Source: an uncultured Alistipes sp. (GTDB lineage: Bacteria > Bacteroidota > Bacteroidia > Bacteroidales > Rikenellaceae). From it: a stretch of DNA of 64,000 nucleotides. The notes below the pieces were generated by a model, which saw only the letters and a list, made by a program, of their open reading frames with translations, was not told the DNA's origin and ran no database searches. The stretch's first letter is position 1. Every line of letters begins with the position of its first letter. The DNA is taken from NCBI GenBank assembly GCA_938014215.1, contig CALLRW010000001.1:186001-250000 (forward strand). The letters run 5' to 3'. Below, piece after piece: positions 51,244 to 59,365 of this stretch. The position numbers were made by a program, and so were the translations under genes.

Positions 51244-52469
51244 TTAAGCAGATAGGAGTTTTTGCGGTCGAACCCCCACTCAAAGAGGTATTCGGCACCG
51301 CCGATATTGATGACAAAGACGACCCGGTTTCCCTTTACCCATGTGGCGTAGATATATCCGCAGATGGAATCGCCCGGATAAATGGTATATCGTTTCAGGT
51401 AGCCCATCTGTTTGATGTTTCGTTCATTCTCCTGCGCTTGGGCGAAATCGGCAATTCGTTGCTGGGAGGCCTGATTGGCGATGTAGGCTGCTGTCGGATT
51501 ATATGTCGTGGTGGTATAGGTGGTGTAGCCGCCGTAACTGCTGTATCCCGTGGTCGTGGAGGTCGAATAACCGGCTCCGGCCGTAGCCAACCCTTCGCTT
51601 AATCCCACCAGGGCAGCTTCCCAGGCCTGACTTCGCTTGATCTTCTTCATGTAGTTGTCATAGGTCAGAATCGGCAGATCGGTCGTCTGGTTGAGCTCGT
51701 CTGCGGAATAAGCCACGATGTCGGTCTCCGGTGTAAACTCGATCGGGATGGTCGAGTTGTTGACGATCAGTATGCCGATCCGATGCCATTTCCCGTAATC
51801 CCTGACGATGGAGCTCGTCAGGGAGACGATCAGTCCGTTTTTGAAATAGGTCTCCCAGGGCGTTCCGTCCTGGAAATTCATGACTCGTTCCGCGATGGCG
51901 GGTGTCTCCCAAACGGGCATGTCGTCGACCATGCGGAATTTGAGGGTGTTGCCTTGCTGGTCAGTGCGCAGATAATAATCGTGAAGCGGCTTCCCTTCAC
52001 TGTATTCCACGATCCGGAATGAGCCGTCTTCGTCGCTGGTTTTGTATGGCCCAGACAGTTTCCCATCCAGGTAGCAGGCGTCGATTTTCAGCTTCCCGCT
52101 TTCGTCGTATTGCTGATAAGTGCCGTTGAGTTGTCCGTTCGCATAGTGCTTCTTCTCGAAGATCTTCCCGCTCTTGTAATAGCTGTTGTTCTCGCCGTCG
52201 AAGAGGGTCCGGCTGTCGTCCAGCGAATCGATACGAAGGAAATATCCTTCGCTTCGCAACTCTCCGGTGCGATAGAAATCCTTGTACTCCTTGCGGGCGG
52301 TCGAGTCTGCCGGATAGAGTGCGATGCGCAGATATTCGGCAAATACGGGATTTGCCGCGCTTTTCCCGGATCGGTTGTAATAGATGGAGTCAATCCGGTC
52401 CTGACGCTCTTGTGCCGAGACGCCTCCGATGATCAGTGAGGCCAGTATACCCAGTAAAATTCGCTTCAT
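51237..52469 (-). CDS. Secreted MORN/YwqK-type repeat protein
   Basis: A 410-residue protein with a signal peptide (1-19, GGVSAQ). Residues 65-155 carry three or four MORN-variant/YwqK-like repeats: YRTGELRSEGYF, YKSGKIFEKKHYANGQLNGTY and YDESGKLKIDACYLDGKLSG. A low-complexity Thr/Tyr/Gly/Ser segment lies at about 305-335 (STSTTTGYSSYGGYTTYTTT). The C-terminal part (350-410) is beta-rich. The function is unknown; MORN variants are common in exported Bacteroidota proteins. The ATG at 52469 begins the signal; an ATG at 52502 adds an unlikely leader. The reading may end prematurely (see the relic at 51139-51243). Confidence 0.82.
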   Translation of the reverse strand: MKRILLGILASLIIGGVSAQERQDRIDSIYYNRSGKSAANPVFAEYLRIALYPADSTARKEYKDFYRTGELRSEGYFLRIDSLDDSRTLFDGENNSYYKSGKIFEKKHYANGQLNGTYQQYDESGKLKIDACYLDGKLSGPYKTSDEDGSFRIVEYSEGKPLHDYYLRTDQQGNTLKFRMVDDMPVWETPAIAERVMNFQDGTPWETYFKNGLIVSLTSSIVRDYGKWHRIGILIVNNSTIPIEFTPETDIVAYSADELNQTTDLPILTYDNYMKKIKRSQAWEAALVGLSEGLATAGAGYSTSTTTGYSSYGGYTTYTTTTYNPTAAYIANQASQQRIADFAQAQENERNIKQMGYLKRYTIYPGDSICGYIYATWVKGNRVVFVINIGGAEYLFEWGFDRKNSYLLNH

Positions 52470-52723
52470 GTTTTGTGTTTGGCGCTGGACGGGTTTCTTC
52501 ATTTGTGGAGTTTTTCGGAACCAGCGCGTCTGTGGTGTCTATTCTACCACATAAAAATAAGGAATTAAATTGAGAAATTGATCAATCGGTATCTGTTAAG
52601 GGTGAAACTTTTTCTCCGGATGTAGGCGATTGGCGGGTGCATTGGAGAAGTTTGTCTTATAGACCTTCGTTTGTCCGGGTGCCGGCGGGGATTTCTTGTC
52701 GGGGCCTGTGATCCGACGGTAAG

Positions 52724-52758
52724 AAAAAAAAGCCCGGCACGTCGGAACGTGTCGGGCT
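52724..52758 (-). terminator. Terminator of the cytochrome c peroxidase operon
   Basis: AGCCCGGCACG (52731-52741) pairs with CGTGTCGGGCT (52748-52758). On the minus strand a T-run follows (A-run 52724-52730). It lies about 20 bases after the peroxidase stop. Confidence 0.93.
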
Positions 52759-52777
52759 GAAAATGAGGCGATGGGCC

Positions 52778-54169
52778 TTATTTCGTCTCGGGGAAGTTGT
52801 CGTTGGTCAGCAGCTTGCCCTGGTATTCGCCGGTCAGCGTCTTCAGGAAGGCTACCATCCGGTCGACCTCCTGCTGCGTCAGCTCCTCGCCGACTTCGTA
52901 GCGGGCCATCGCTACGACGGCATCCTCCAGCGTTGCCTGCGTAGCATCGTGGTAGTAGGGGGCCGTCAGGGCGACGTTGCGCAGTCCGGGCACCTTGAAG
53001 CGGTGGCGGTCACGCTCGTCCTTGGTCTCCTTGTAGCGGCCGTTGTCCTCGATGGTGAGTTCCGTACCGCGGTCAGCGAAGTAGTCGCGCTTGATGCCCA
53101 TCAGCTCGTACGACTGTCCGCCCATGTTCTCACCGACGTGGCACGTGGCGCAGTTGTACTTCTTGAAGAGTTCGTATCCGGCAATCTCGTCGGCGTTCAT
53201 GGCCGTCTTGTCGCCCTTGAGGTACTTGTCGAAACGCGAGTTGGGCGTCAGCAGCGTCTTCTCAAACTCCTGGATGGCATTGGTGATGTTGGCCTGGTTG
53301 ATGCCGTCGGGATAGACCTCCGTAAACTCCTTGCTGAATGCGGCGTCAGCCTTCAACTTCTCGCAGATTTCGTCGAACGACTTGCAGGCCATCTCCACCG
53401 GGTTGACCGGAGGTCCGGCAGCCTGGTCGGCCAGCGTGGCGGCACGTCCATCCCAGAACTGCACGAAGTTGTAGTAGGCGTTGAAGACCGTCGGGGCATT
53501 CACGCCGCCCAGCTGTCCGCCAACACCCTCGGAGAAGGCCTTGTTGTCGACACCTCCCGTGTTCAGACCGTGGCACGAGGCGCACGAAATGGTGTTGTCG
53601 GCCGACAGACGGGTATCGTTGTAGAGCTTGTTGCCCAGCATCACCTTGCGGATGTCCACCGGAACCGAGTCCTGAATCGGGCGGATCGTCTCGTTTGCCC
53701 ACTCCTGGTCGGCCAGCGGGTTGGGGTAAAAGGCCTCACGCTGCGACTTGGCCCATGCGAGCGCCATCTGCGTCTCCTTGTTCGTGAGCGACGCACCCCA
53801 GTGTATCAGGTAGTACTTGGCCAGCGGCATCGTTCCGTCGGCAATCACCTTCTCGACCTTCGCCAGGTCCACTTCGTTGATCTTCTCTCCGTTCTTCAGC
53901 GCCTCCATCATCGGAGCCATGTCGAACGAACGGTAGCCCAGCCGCACATCCTCCTGCACCAGCTTGCCCGCTACCGGGAAGTTGGCATAGAAAGGCAGCT
54001 TCGGATCGGCCGAGTGGCAGGAGATACATCCGCTGCTCGCCACGATCTGCTCCATTTGCGCATTGCTTTCGAGGTCAGCCGACGGTGCCTTGTTCACCAG
54101 CCGGTAGACGACGCAAAGCACGATTATCACTACCAGCACGGATAGAATAATCTTTGAGCCTTTTTTCAT
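52778..54169 (-). CDS. Triheme cytochrome c peroxidase (CCP/YhjA type)
   Basis: A 463-residue membrane-anchored periplasmic peroxidase that reduces H2O2 to water with electrons from the quinol pool or cytochromes. One N-terminal helix (about 7-24) serves as an anchor. Three CxxCH haem sites are visible: CISCH 48-52, CASCH 196-200 and CATCH 340-344. The first belongs to an extra N-terminal haem domain; the other two form the CCP/MauG core with FWDGRAATLADQAAGP. E. coli YhjA has the same three-haem layout, where the peroxide acts as a respiratory acceptor. It is co-transcribed with the CcsA and ResB genes that mature it. The Fur-family gene divergent to this operon may control it. Confidence 0.95.
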   Translation of the reverse strand: MKKGSKIILSVLVVIIVLCVVYRLVNKAPSADLESNAQMEQIVASSGCISCHSADPKLPFYANFPVAGKLVQEDVRLGYRSFDMAPMMEALKNGEKINEVDLAKVEKVIADGTMPLAKYYLIHWGASLTNKETQMALAWAKSQREAFYPNPLADQEWANETIRPIQDSVPVDIRKVMLGNKLYNDTRLSADNTISCASCHGLNTGGVDNKAFSEGVGGQLGGVNAPTVFNAYYNFVQFWDGRAATLADQAAGPPVNPVEMACKSFDEICEKLKADAAFSKEFTEVYPDGINQANITNAIQEFEKTLLTPNSRFDKYLKGDKTAMNADEIAGYELFKKYNCATCHVGENMGGQSYELMGIKRDYFADRGTELTIEDNGRYKETKDERDRHRFKVPGLRNVALTAPYYHDATQATLEDAVVAMARYEVGEELTQQEVDRMVAFLKTLTGEYQGKLLTNDNFPETK

Positions 54170-54202
54170 AACAAATGAATTAAAATTAAACAGTTTATAT
54201 AA

Positions 54203-54988
54203 CTAAGAACGTGAATACATGTGAACACTCTGCCGGGCCGCCGGGAGGTAGTTGACCCCGTACCAGCACATCTGCAGCGCCAGGAACGAGACAATCAGAA
54301 TCCAGTAGAGCGGCCGCGAGGCGTTTTTGCGGAACAGACGCAGGTGGACATAGAGCAGGTAGCCCGCCCACGTCGCCGCTGCCCAGGTCTCCTTCGGGTC
54401 CCAGCTCCAGTAGTGGCCCCAAGCTGCCTTGGCCCAGATCGAGCCGGTGAGCATCCCGACGGTCAGAAAGGCCAGTCCGGTGTAGACCAGCTTGTCGGTC
54501 GCCTCGAGGTAGTCGGCCCGACGTTTGATGAGCCCCATGCAGCCCAGGATGAAGGCGCACCCCAGCACCGAGTAGGAGAACATGTAAACTGTGACATGCG
54601 GGATGAACCACGGGCTCTGCAGGGCGGGCATCAGCGTCTGGTCGTGGATTTCGGGTTTCAGGATGTTGATGAGGGCGAAGACCGTCGCCACCACCGTCGA
54701 GAAGCTGAGGATCCAGGGGTAGCGCCAACGCAGGTAGGTCAGCAGTCCGGATACGCTCATGAAGAAGGAGTACCACAGCCGGGTCTCTCCCATCGTGCGC
54801 AGCGGCGGACGCTGCATGTAGAGCCAGAACCCCGCAATGAATGTCGCGAAGACCAGCGTGCCCACACCGGTCAGCAGAATGGCCCAGCGGCGCCGTTCCC
54901 TGCTGAACAACGCCACCCCTGCGCCGGCTGCCCACAGTACGATGGAGACCAGCGCGAACCATTCGAAATTATCCCACGTGAACATCAT
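54203..54988 (-). CDS. ccsA: Cytochrome c biogenesis protein CcsA (haem transporter/lyase)
   Basis: A 261-residue polytopic protein with about eight helices, a System II cytochrome c synthetase subunit. The haem-handling WWD-type motif reads WGHYWSWDPKETWAAATW at about 205-222, and conserved His residues are in IPHVTVYMFSYS and near the C-terminus (YVHLRLF). It works with ResB to attach haem to CxxCH sites on the periplasmic side. It is placed between the ResB gene (29 bases upstream) and the peroxidase gene it is expected to serve. Confidence 0.94.
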   Translation of the reverse strand: MMFTWDNFEWFALVSIVLWAAGAGVALFSRERRRWAILLTGVGTLVFATFIAGFWLYMQRPPLRTMGETRLWYSFFMSVSGLLTYLRWRYPWILSFSTVVATVFALINILKPEIHDQTLMPALQSPWFIPHVTVYMFSYSVLGCAFILGCMGLIKRRADYLEATDKLVYTGLAFLTVGMLTGSIWAKAAWGHYWSWDPKETWAAATWAGYLLYVHLRLFRKNASRPLYWILIVSFLALQMCWYGVNYLPAARQSVHMYSRS

Positions 54989-55017
54989 ACTCGCACACTT
55001 TTACAATACGTCTTTCG

Positions 55018-55917
55018 TCACCGCGATGTTTCACAAAGTTCCTTATTTTGTCTGTTCGGGCCGGCCAGGAAGAGCAGGCAGCCTCCGCACAGCATCATGA
55101 CCACGCCCAGCCACATGACGTATTTCAGCGGCTCCCGTACGATCTGCACCACGCAGTAGCGTGGCTGCTCCGACTGCACGTCGTACGAGGTCAGGTAGTA
55201 GTCCTCGGCCCAGTTGGCCGCATAGGGGTGGTTAACCTCCAGCCGGGCCGGCTTCCCGTCGATCGAGATCTCGGCAAAGAAGTGGCGCGGGGTGCCGTTG
55301 GCGTAGTGCTCCACCGTGAAATCGTTCAGCTGCAACTCCTTCGGCAGGTAGATCTTCGCCCCCTCTTCGCTGACGGCCTCGTTGTTGGGTCGGTCGCGGA
55401 AGACCGGGATGCGCAGCGTCTGCTCCTCGGCGCTTCCAACTACGCCGGCAAAGAGTGCCAGCCACAGTCCGGCATGGTTGAGGACAAAGCGCCAGCGGTT
55501 GCGCCCCGGGCGGAAGCCCCGTCGCAAGGTAATCATTCCCAGATGGGTCAGCAGGGCGAAGAGCCCCACCACGAAGATCCAGGAGGTGGTGAAGTGGTAG
55601 CAACCCAGTCGGGCGAGCAGCCCCGAACGCTCGGCAGCCTCCGCGGCCGAGAGCTGCGGGAAGAGCCCGATGATCAGACTGCCGGCAATGAGCCAGCCCA
55701 GCGTCCAGTAGGTGCATTGCGGCGAGAGCCACATCTGAACGAACCTTGACGAGCGGTTTTCCTTGTAGGCATACACCATTCCTGCAATCCAGAGCAGGGC
55801 TATGAGAGCATCCAGCGGGAAGGCGAAGAAGGCAAACGGGAAATTGCCGAACGCGCATTGAATCACCACCGAAAGCAGCAACAGCAGGATGAACAGATGT
55901 TTAGCCTCGAATTTCAT
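55018..55917 (-). CDS. resB: Cytochrome c biogenesis protein ResB (Ccs1 type)
   Basis: A 299-residue membrane protein with helices at about 6-26, 33-52, 70-88, 110-130, 150-165 and a last one at 268-288. The periplasmic part between the last two contains the ResB-like EEQTLRIPVFRDRPN, AKIYLPKELQLNDFTVEHYANG and YYLTSYDVQSEQPRYCVVQIVREPLKYVMW. Partner of CcsA in System II haem attachment. It is shorter than Gram-positive ResB but the usual size of the Bacteroidota form. It is the first gene of the three-gene operon, with an exact -7 element 26 bases upstream. Confidence 0.9.
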   Translation of the reverse strand: MKFEAKHLFILLLLLSVVIQCAFGNFPFAFFAFPLDALIALLWIAGMVYAYKENRSSRFVQMWLSPQCTYWTLGWLIAGSLIIGLFPQLSAAEAAERSGLLARLGCYHFTTSWIFVVGLFALLTHLGMITLRRGFRPGRNRWRFVLNHAGLWLALFAGVVGSAEEQTLRIPVFRDRPNNEAVSEEGAKIYLPKELQLNDFTVEHYANGTPRHFFAEISIDGKPARLEVNHPYAANWAEDYYLTSYDVQSEQPRYCVVQIVREPLKYVMWLGVVMMLCGGCLLFLAGPNRQNKELCETSR

Positions 55918-55942
55918 ATGTCGGTCATCTATCTAATCGGCG

Positions 55943-55950
55943 CAAATATA
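55943..55950 (-). promoter_or_regulatory. -7 promoter element TATATTTG of the resB-ccsA-peroxidase operon
   Basis: Exact TAnnTTTG on the minus strand, 26 bases before the resB ATG, in AT-rich sequence. No perfectly spaced TTTG is seen. Confidence 0.65.
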
Positions 55951-56160
55951 AAAAAATATCGTTTACCCGGTTACTCCAAATAGTGCGTTTCGGGGGATAA
56001 AAGGGCTGCCGCTTGGAGGGATTTGTCCGTGCAGGCGGTAACGAACGTTGAGGCAGTTGGCAAACTTCGAAATTGGGAAGATGGTCTGTTGGTGTGCTTA
56101 ATCCGCAGGGTGGCCGTAGAGGTGTCAGAGGGGGATCTTACCCTAAATCCGAAAATATAA

Positions 56161-56202
56161 ATGCAAAATATTTGCAATTGCGAATTATTTGCATTATGTT
56201 TG
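56161..56202 (+). promoter_or_regulatory. Promoter and inverted-repeat operator of the Fur-family gene
   Basis: TATGTTTG at 56195-56202 is an exact -7 element. Just upstream lies ATGCAAA (56161-56167) in inverted orientation to TTTGCAT (56188-56194). Between them is a near-palindrome TTGCAATTGCGAA. The AT-rich dyad resembles Fur/PerR-type boxes in style and would overlap polymerase, suggesting autoregulation. Confidence 0.6.
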
Positions 56203-56212
56203 CACCAGAGAA

Positions 56213-56632
56213 ATGAACAAAGCGATGAACAACGAAGGACTGCAAAGAATCAAGGAGGCGGGGCTGAAGCTGACCCCGCAGCGCCGCGAGGTCTACAAGG
56301 CAATGCAGGAGCTGCGCCACGCTACGGTGGAGGATATCATCGAACGGGTCCAGTCCCGCAACAAGGAGGTGACCGTTTCGACCATCTATCGGATTTTGGA
56401 CAGCTTCCGTTCGGCAAACATTTTGTCGTTCATCTATCACCCCGACACCGGGAAGTGCTACTACGACATCACGGTGGCGGAGCACCATCACCTCTTCGAC
56501 GGCAAGTCGATCGAGGACTATGCGGATCCGGAGCTCTCGCAGCTGATCCGCGAATACCTCGAACGCAAGCACTTCCCGACGGAGGAGATCGGTAAAGTAC
56601 AGGTACAGGTAACACTGAAAAAGAATGTCTAA
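56213..56632 (+). CDS. Fur-family transcriptional regulator (PerR-like)
   Basis: A 139-residue regulator. The winged helix has LKLTPQRREVYKAMQELRHA and VTVSTIYRILDSFRSANIL, the classical Fur DNA-recognition segment. The dimerisation part has EHHHLFDGKSIEDYADPELS, with the His cluster of the regulatory metal site. The two CxxC pairs of the structural Zn site are absent, and the protein stops soon after, as in other short Bacteroidota Fur proteins. The ATG at 56213 follows the -7 element by 10 bases; 56225 is an alternative. It is divergent from the peroxidase operon, so peroxide or metal control of that operon is plausible. Its end overlaps the next gene by 8 bases. Confidence 0.9.
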   Translation: MNKAMNNEGLQRIKEAGLKLTPQRREVYKAMQELRHATVEDIIERVQSRNKEVTVSTIYRILDSFRSANILSFIYHPDTGKCYYDITVAEHHHLFDGKSIEDYADPELSQLIREYLERKHFPTEEIGKVQVQVTLKKNV

Positions 56633-57221
56633 CTTAAAACCGCAATTTGTTATGAGAAGTATCACAACATTCGATCTGCAGTATGCACACCGTTTCTACG
56701 GTTTTCAAGGAGAGGCTCAGTATCTCCACGGCCACACGGGACAGTTGACCATCGAGGTGGAGGATAGCATCGAAGCGGGTGTGAACATGGTTTACCCCTG
56801 CAACGAGATTCAGAAGGTAGCGTGGGACGTGCTCCGGAATTTCGACCATGCGCTGGTTCTGCGCGAGGATGATCCGCTGCTGCCGGCTGTTCTGGACGTC
56901 TACGAGAAGCAGGGCATCCGCAACGGACACCCGCAGAACAAGATGAAGGGCCCGGCCTTCAAGACGGAGCTTGCTACGGCTTATCCCGATTGCCGTCTGG
57001 TAGTCACGAAGGAGACGCTGACGGTTGAGGGGATGATCAAGATTGTCTACGACCTGCTGAAGGATAAGCTCAACATCGCCAAGATCACCTTCACGAGCGG
57101 TGTGAATGCGGCCTCGGCGGAGTTCGTGACCAAAAACGACATCGACCGCTGCCCGCTGTGCGGCGTTGCACTCAACGAGGAGGGTGTATGTCCGAAGTGC
57201 GGGTATCGCAAGAAGAAGTAA
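56625..57221 (+). CDS. QueD-like 6-carboxytetrahydropterin synthase with C-terminal zinc ribbon
   Basis: A 198-residue PTPS/QueD-family enzyme. The core shows FDLQYAHRFYGF (zinc His), HGHTGQLTIEVE (second and third zinc His), and the catalytic FDHALVLREDDPL. The last 30 residues form a zinc-ribbon-like tail, CPLCG and CPKCG, not present in standard QueD. QueD makes carboxytetrahydropterin for queuosine, but related PTPS forms have other roles, and no other queuosine gene is in the window. The start at 56625 overlaps the fur-like stop (ATGTCTAA), suggesting translational coupling; ATG 56652 (MRSITTF) is a good alternative that begins the fold. Confidence 0.85.
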   Translation: MSNLKPQFVMRSITTFDLQYAHRFYGFQGEAQYLHGHTGQLTIEVEDSIEAGVNMVYPCNEIQKVAWDVLRNFDHALVLREDDPLLPAVLDVYEKQGIRNGHPQNKMKGPAFKTELATAYPDCRLVVTKETLTVEGMIKIVYDLLKDKLNIAKITFTSGVNAASAEFVTKNDIDRCPLCGVALNEEGVCPKCGYRKKK

Positions 57222-57245
57222 CCGTTACACTTTGTGGATAGGGTA

Positions 57246-57279
57246 GTCGGGTTCCGAATTCGGAACCCGACTTTTTATT
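57246..57279 (+). terminator. Perfect-palindrome terminator after the QueD-like gene
   Basis: GTCGGGTTCCG (57247-57257 region) pairs with CGGAACCCGAC (57261-57271) around a short central loop, followed by TTTTTATT. It ends the Fur-QueD transcript. Confidence 0.95.
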
Positions 57280-57289
57280 GGATCTTCAA

Positions 57290-57553
57290 TCAACGGGTGA
57301 GAGTAAGGTCGGCCAGCAGAACGGCTGTCTCCGGCTCCTCCTTCGGGGCATCCTTGGGTTTCCAGGCCACAATGAAGCTGACAGTTGCGGATTTGACTCG
57401 ATAACCTTTCGCGAACCAATCGGTGAGTGTCTTCTGCATCCGGGCTGAGAGTTTGGCTACGGGGAGGTCCGTCTTCTCAGTATAGAGCGTGAAGTCGCGG
57501 TATTACAGCGAATCGCCGCTCTCCAGTGCCAGCACTTCGCGTTTGATCTCCAT
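57290..57553 (-). pseudogene. Interrupted small gene with in-frame stop
   Basis: From ATG 57553 the minus strand reads MEIKREVLALESGDSL, then TAA at 57505-57503, then continues in frame YRDFTLYTEKTDLPVAKLSA and onward (TLTDWFAKGYRVKSATVSFI, WKPKDAPKEEPE) to a TGA at 57292-57290. The 88-codon frame is clearly protein-like on both sides of the stop, so a single nonsense change in a gene of about 87 residues is likely. I do not recognise the family. It lies at the left edge of the AT-rich island. Confidence 0.65.
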
Positions 57554-57596
57554 GCAGTAGCACCCTCTAGCTCTGCATCCTTAGCGTAGTTGTCGT

Positions 57597-57780
57597 TTAG
57601 GACGTGTATACGTCGTCGAACTCATGCTTTTTAGCCTGCTGGATGGTCGATACCTCCACTTCGAAACATAAAGCATCACAGAAATCATCGAACTCGTTCT
57701 TAGAATCAGAAATACCTTTTTTAAGAATCGTTCTAGCATAGACTCGGTTAAAATTCACATTGTCTGATGGTTGAAGTTCT
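57597..57780 (-). pseudogene. Coding relic without start codon
   Basis: A minus-strand frame of about 60 codons with no ATG reads NFNRVYARTILKKGISDSKN, then EFDDFCDALCFEVEVSTIQQ, then AKKHEFDDVYTS and a TAA. It looks like real protein but has lost its beginning, unless a GTG is used. It may once have been joined to, or next to, the interrupted gene at 57290-57553. Family unknown. Confidence 0.45.
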
Positions 57781-57849
57781 TACGGTCTTGTTTTTATTCG
57801 TTACTCTTTTCTAAGATTTTCCAAGATCGTAGATATTGTATGCCAGAGC

Positions 57850-58485
57850 CTAATAATAAATTTCTATCAGTGATGCATCATCTTCAGGTCTGACAACTTT
57901 TGATTTAATATCATCAAATGAACTTAGGGATAAAATAGATTGATAGGGATTATAGAATCCGTCAGTACATAAATATATTGTGTCTCCATTATTCACAGTA
58001 TGGGTTAAGCATGGCACATCATCACGAAGACCAGCACCTTTAATACATCGAGACAATGCTGTTTGACCATATCCTATATCTAGTATATGATCCTTTGATA
58101 AGCATTTAAGCCTATCGTCAGAATACATGTATAGTCTTACATTTCCTTGCCATGTATAGAACAAGGTTGATTGATGGATCAATGCAACTGCGACAGCCGC
58201 ACCCATGTTACTTCTATTTGTGAGACTCACTTTTGAAAGTTCATCATCTGCATGATGTAGAGCAGATATAAGAAGCTTACATTTGTTATTAATATTCTTA
58301 AATTTCTGCAGAATGTAGTCTCTTATCGAGAATGAAATAACCTCGGCGGCTTCCCGTCCTAAAGATAACCCTCCCATGCCATCAGCGAGGATGGCAAAGG
58401 CTGCATTTTCATCCACAAAGTCAAACACTCCCTTATCCTCATTTTCTGAAAACTTACCTTCTATAGAAAAAGATCTAATTTCCAT
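57850..58485 (-). CDS. PP2C-family serine/threonine phosphatase, third gene of the AbiE cassette
   Basis: A compact 211-residue PP2C-like phosphatase. Metal-binding motifs are ILADGMGG (32-39, Asp35), YLCTDGF (171-177, Asp175) and a terminal DD at 202-203; NED at 15-17 is the N-terminal element. The usual GDSR motif is GNVRLY (114-119), with Asp replaced by Asn, which may change activity or metal affinity. It is expected to remove phosphate from Ser/Thr of an unknown protein. The start overlaps the end of the AbiEii-like gene by 11 bases, so translation is coupled. Its base composition is AT-rich like its two partners and unlike the rest of the window, which suggests joint transfer. A PP2C partner is not part of standard AbiE. 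Confidence 0.87.
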   Translation of the reverse strand: MEIRSFSIEGKFSENEDKGVFDFVDENAAFAILADGMGGLSLGREAAEVISFSIRDYILQKFKNINNKCKLLISALHHADDELSKVSLTNRSNMGAAVAVALIHQSTLFYTWQGNVRLYMYSDDRLKCLSKDHILDIGYGQTALSRCIKGAGLRDDVPCLTHTVNNGDTIYLCTDGFYNPYQSILSLSSFDDIKSKVVRPEDDASLIEIYY

Positions 58486-59365
58486 TATTTCTCAACTCTA
58501 GTTCCATTATAAAAAATTTTCGTATATCACTCCAGACATTAAAGCATAATTCGTATCTGTCTTCTTTATTTTCAGGTAAGTTATTTGTGAAATGATATAA
58601 CAGAGTGCTTCTTTCCTCTTTCTCCAGTTCTTCTTTAATTATTTCGACATAATATGTAAGGTGCTCTGTTGTCAGAATTTTTGATATATCATAGGCAAGC
58701 CACCTAGCAGAAAGTATTATATAATCCGGATCATTATCATCTCTTAAGTAAATTTGATCTGGCGGAGTATTATTATCCATGACTTTAACCCTATAATAGC
58801 TATTAAGGAAATAGAACATGTCTATTGCATCTTTGTCTGTTTTTGCATGTCGATCAATCCAAGTATCAAATTTAATTAGAAATTGTCCATAAAGAGGAGC
58901 TATTTTGAAGATGATTTCATCATCTATAGAAATATCCATGCTGTATGCCATCACGTCATCAAAGCATCTGACAGACATGACAGGATTTCCTTCTGGGGGC
59001 CAGCATATTTGTTCATCAATGGCAATGCTTCCAAATGGTACAACATCTACTTCAAAATCATTATTCCCATCTGCTCCCTTATAAAAAAACTTTTGCTTAT
59101 CTTTCACTTTCTTGAAGTGATTCTGTTCCAATTTCTCTTTTACCTTATCGAAATCAGACCAGTTCTGCAGAGCTATAGCCACATCCAAATCATTCGTCCT
59201 TCTTCGCACTTCATATTCGCCAAGGAGTTTCATCGTTATGTCCCTGGCTGTTGCGCCTACAACATAAAGTGGAATATCAATCTCTAGTAATGACTTTGAA
59301 AGCGCTTTTAGGGTATCATACAATAAATCATTCTTAAGCTCATCTTTACATAGAGAGTTTTTCAT
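58475..59365 (-). CDS. AbiEii-like nucleotidyltransferase toxin
   Basis: A 296-residue protein of the DNA polymerase beta-like nucleotidyltransferase superfamily. The glycine motif reads VVGATARDI at about 35-43, the catalytic pair is D59-L-D61 in RRTNDLDVAIA, and a third Asp lies at about 107 in FEVDVVPFG. The C-terminal half is helical. Known AbiEii toxins transfer nucleotides or otherwise block translation; the target here is unknown. The ATG at 59365 is chosen; it overlaps the upstream AbiEi-like gene by 20 bases and fits the fold. A longer start at 59410 adds 15 residues inside the neighbour. It is the middle gene of an overlapping three-gene cassette. Confidence 0.85.
   Translation of the reverse strand: MKNSLCKDELKNDLLYDTLKALSKSLLEIDIPLYVVGATARDITMKLLGEYEVRRRTNDLDVAIALQNWSDFDKVKEKLEQNHFKKVKDKQKFFYKGADGNNDFEVDVVPFGSIAIDEQICWPPEGNPVMSVRCFDDVMAYSMDISIDDEIIFKIAPLYGQFLIKFDTWIDRHAKTDKDAIDMFYFLNSYYRVKVMDNNTPPDQIYLRDDNDPDYIILSARWLAYDISKILTTEHLTYYVEIIKEELEKEERSTLLYHFTNNLPENKEDRYELCFNVWSDIRKFFIMELELRNNGN

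Larger units (their letters stand above)
57222..57849. other. Junction region between core genome and AT-rich island
   Basis: After the terminator at 57246-57279 there are only the two relics described separately and about 70 bases of AT-rich sequence before the PP2C stop. No intact gene is supported. The change in base composition across this stretch marks it as a probable insertion boundary. Confidence 0.6.

Noticed and set aside
57225..57419. A 64-codon minus-strand frame after the QueD gene
   Set aside because: It passes through the terminator palindrome; the protein-like reading here is the other frame with the nonsense codon.
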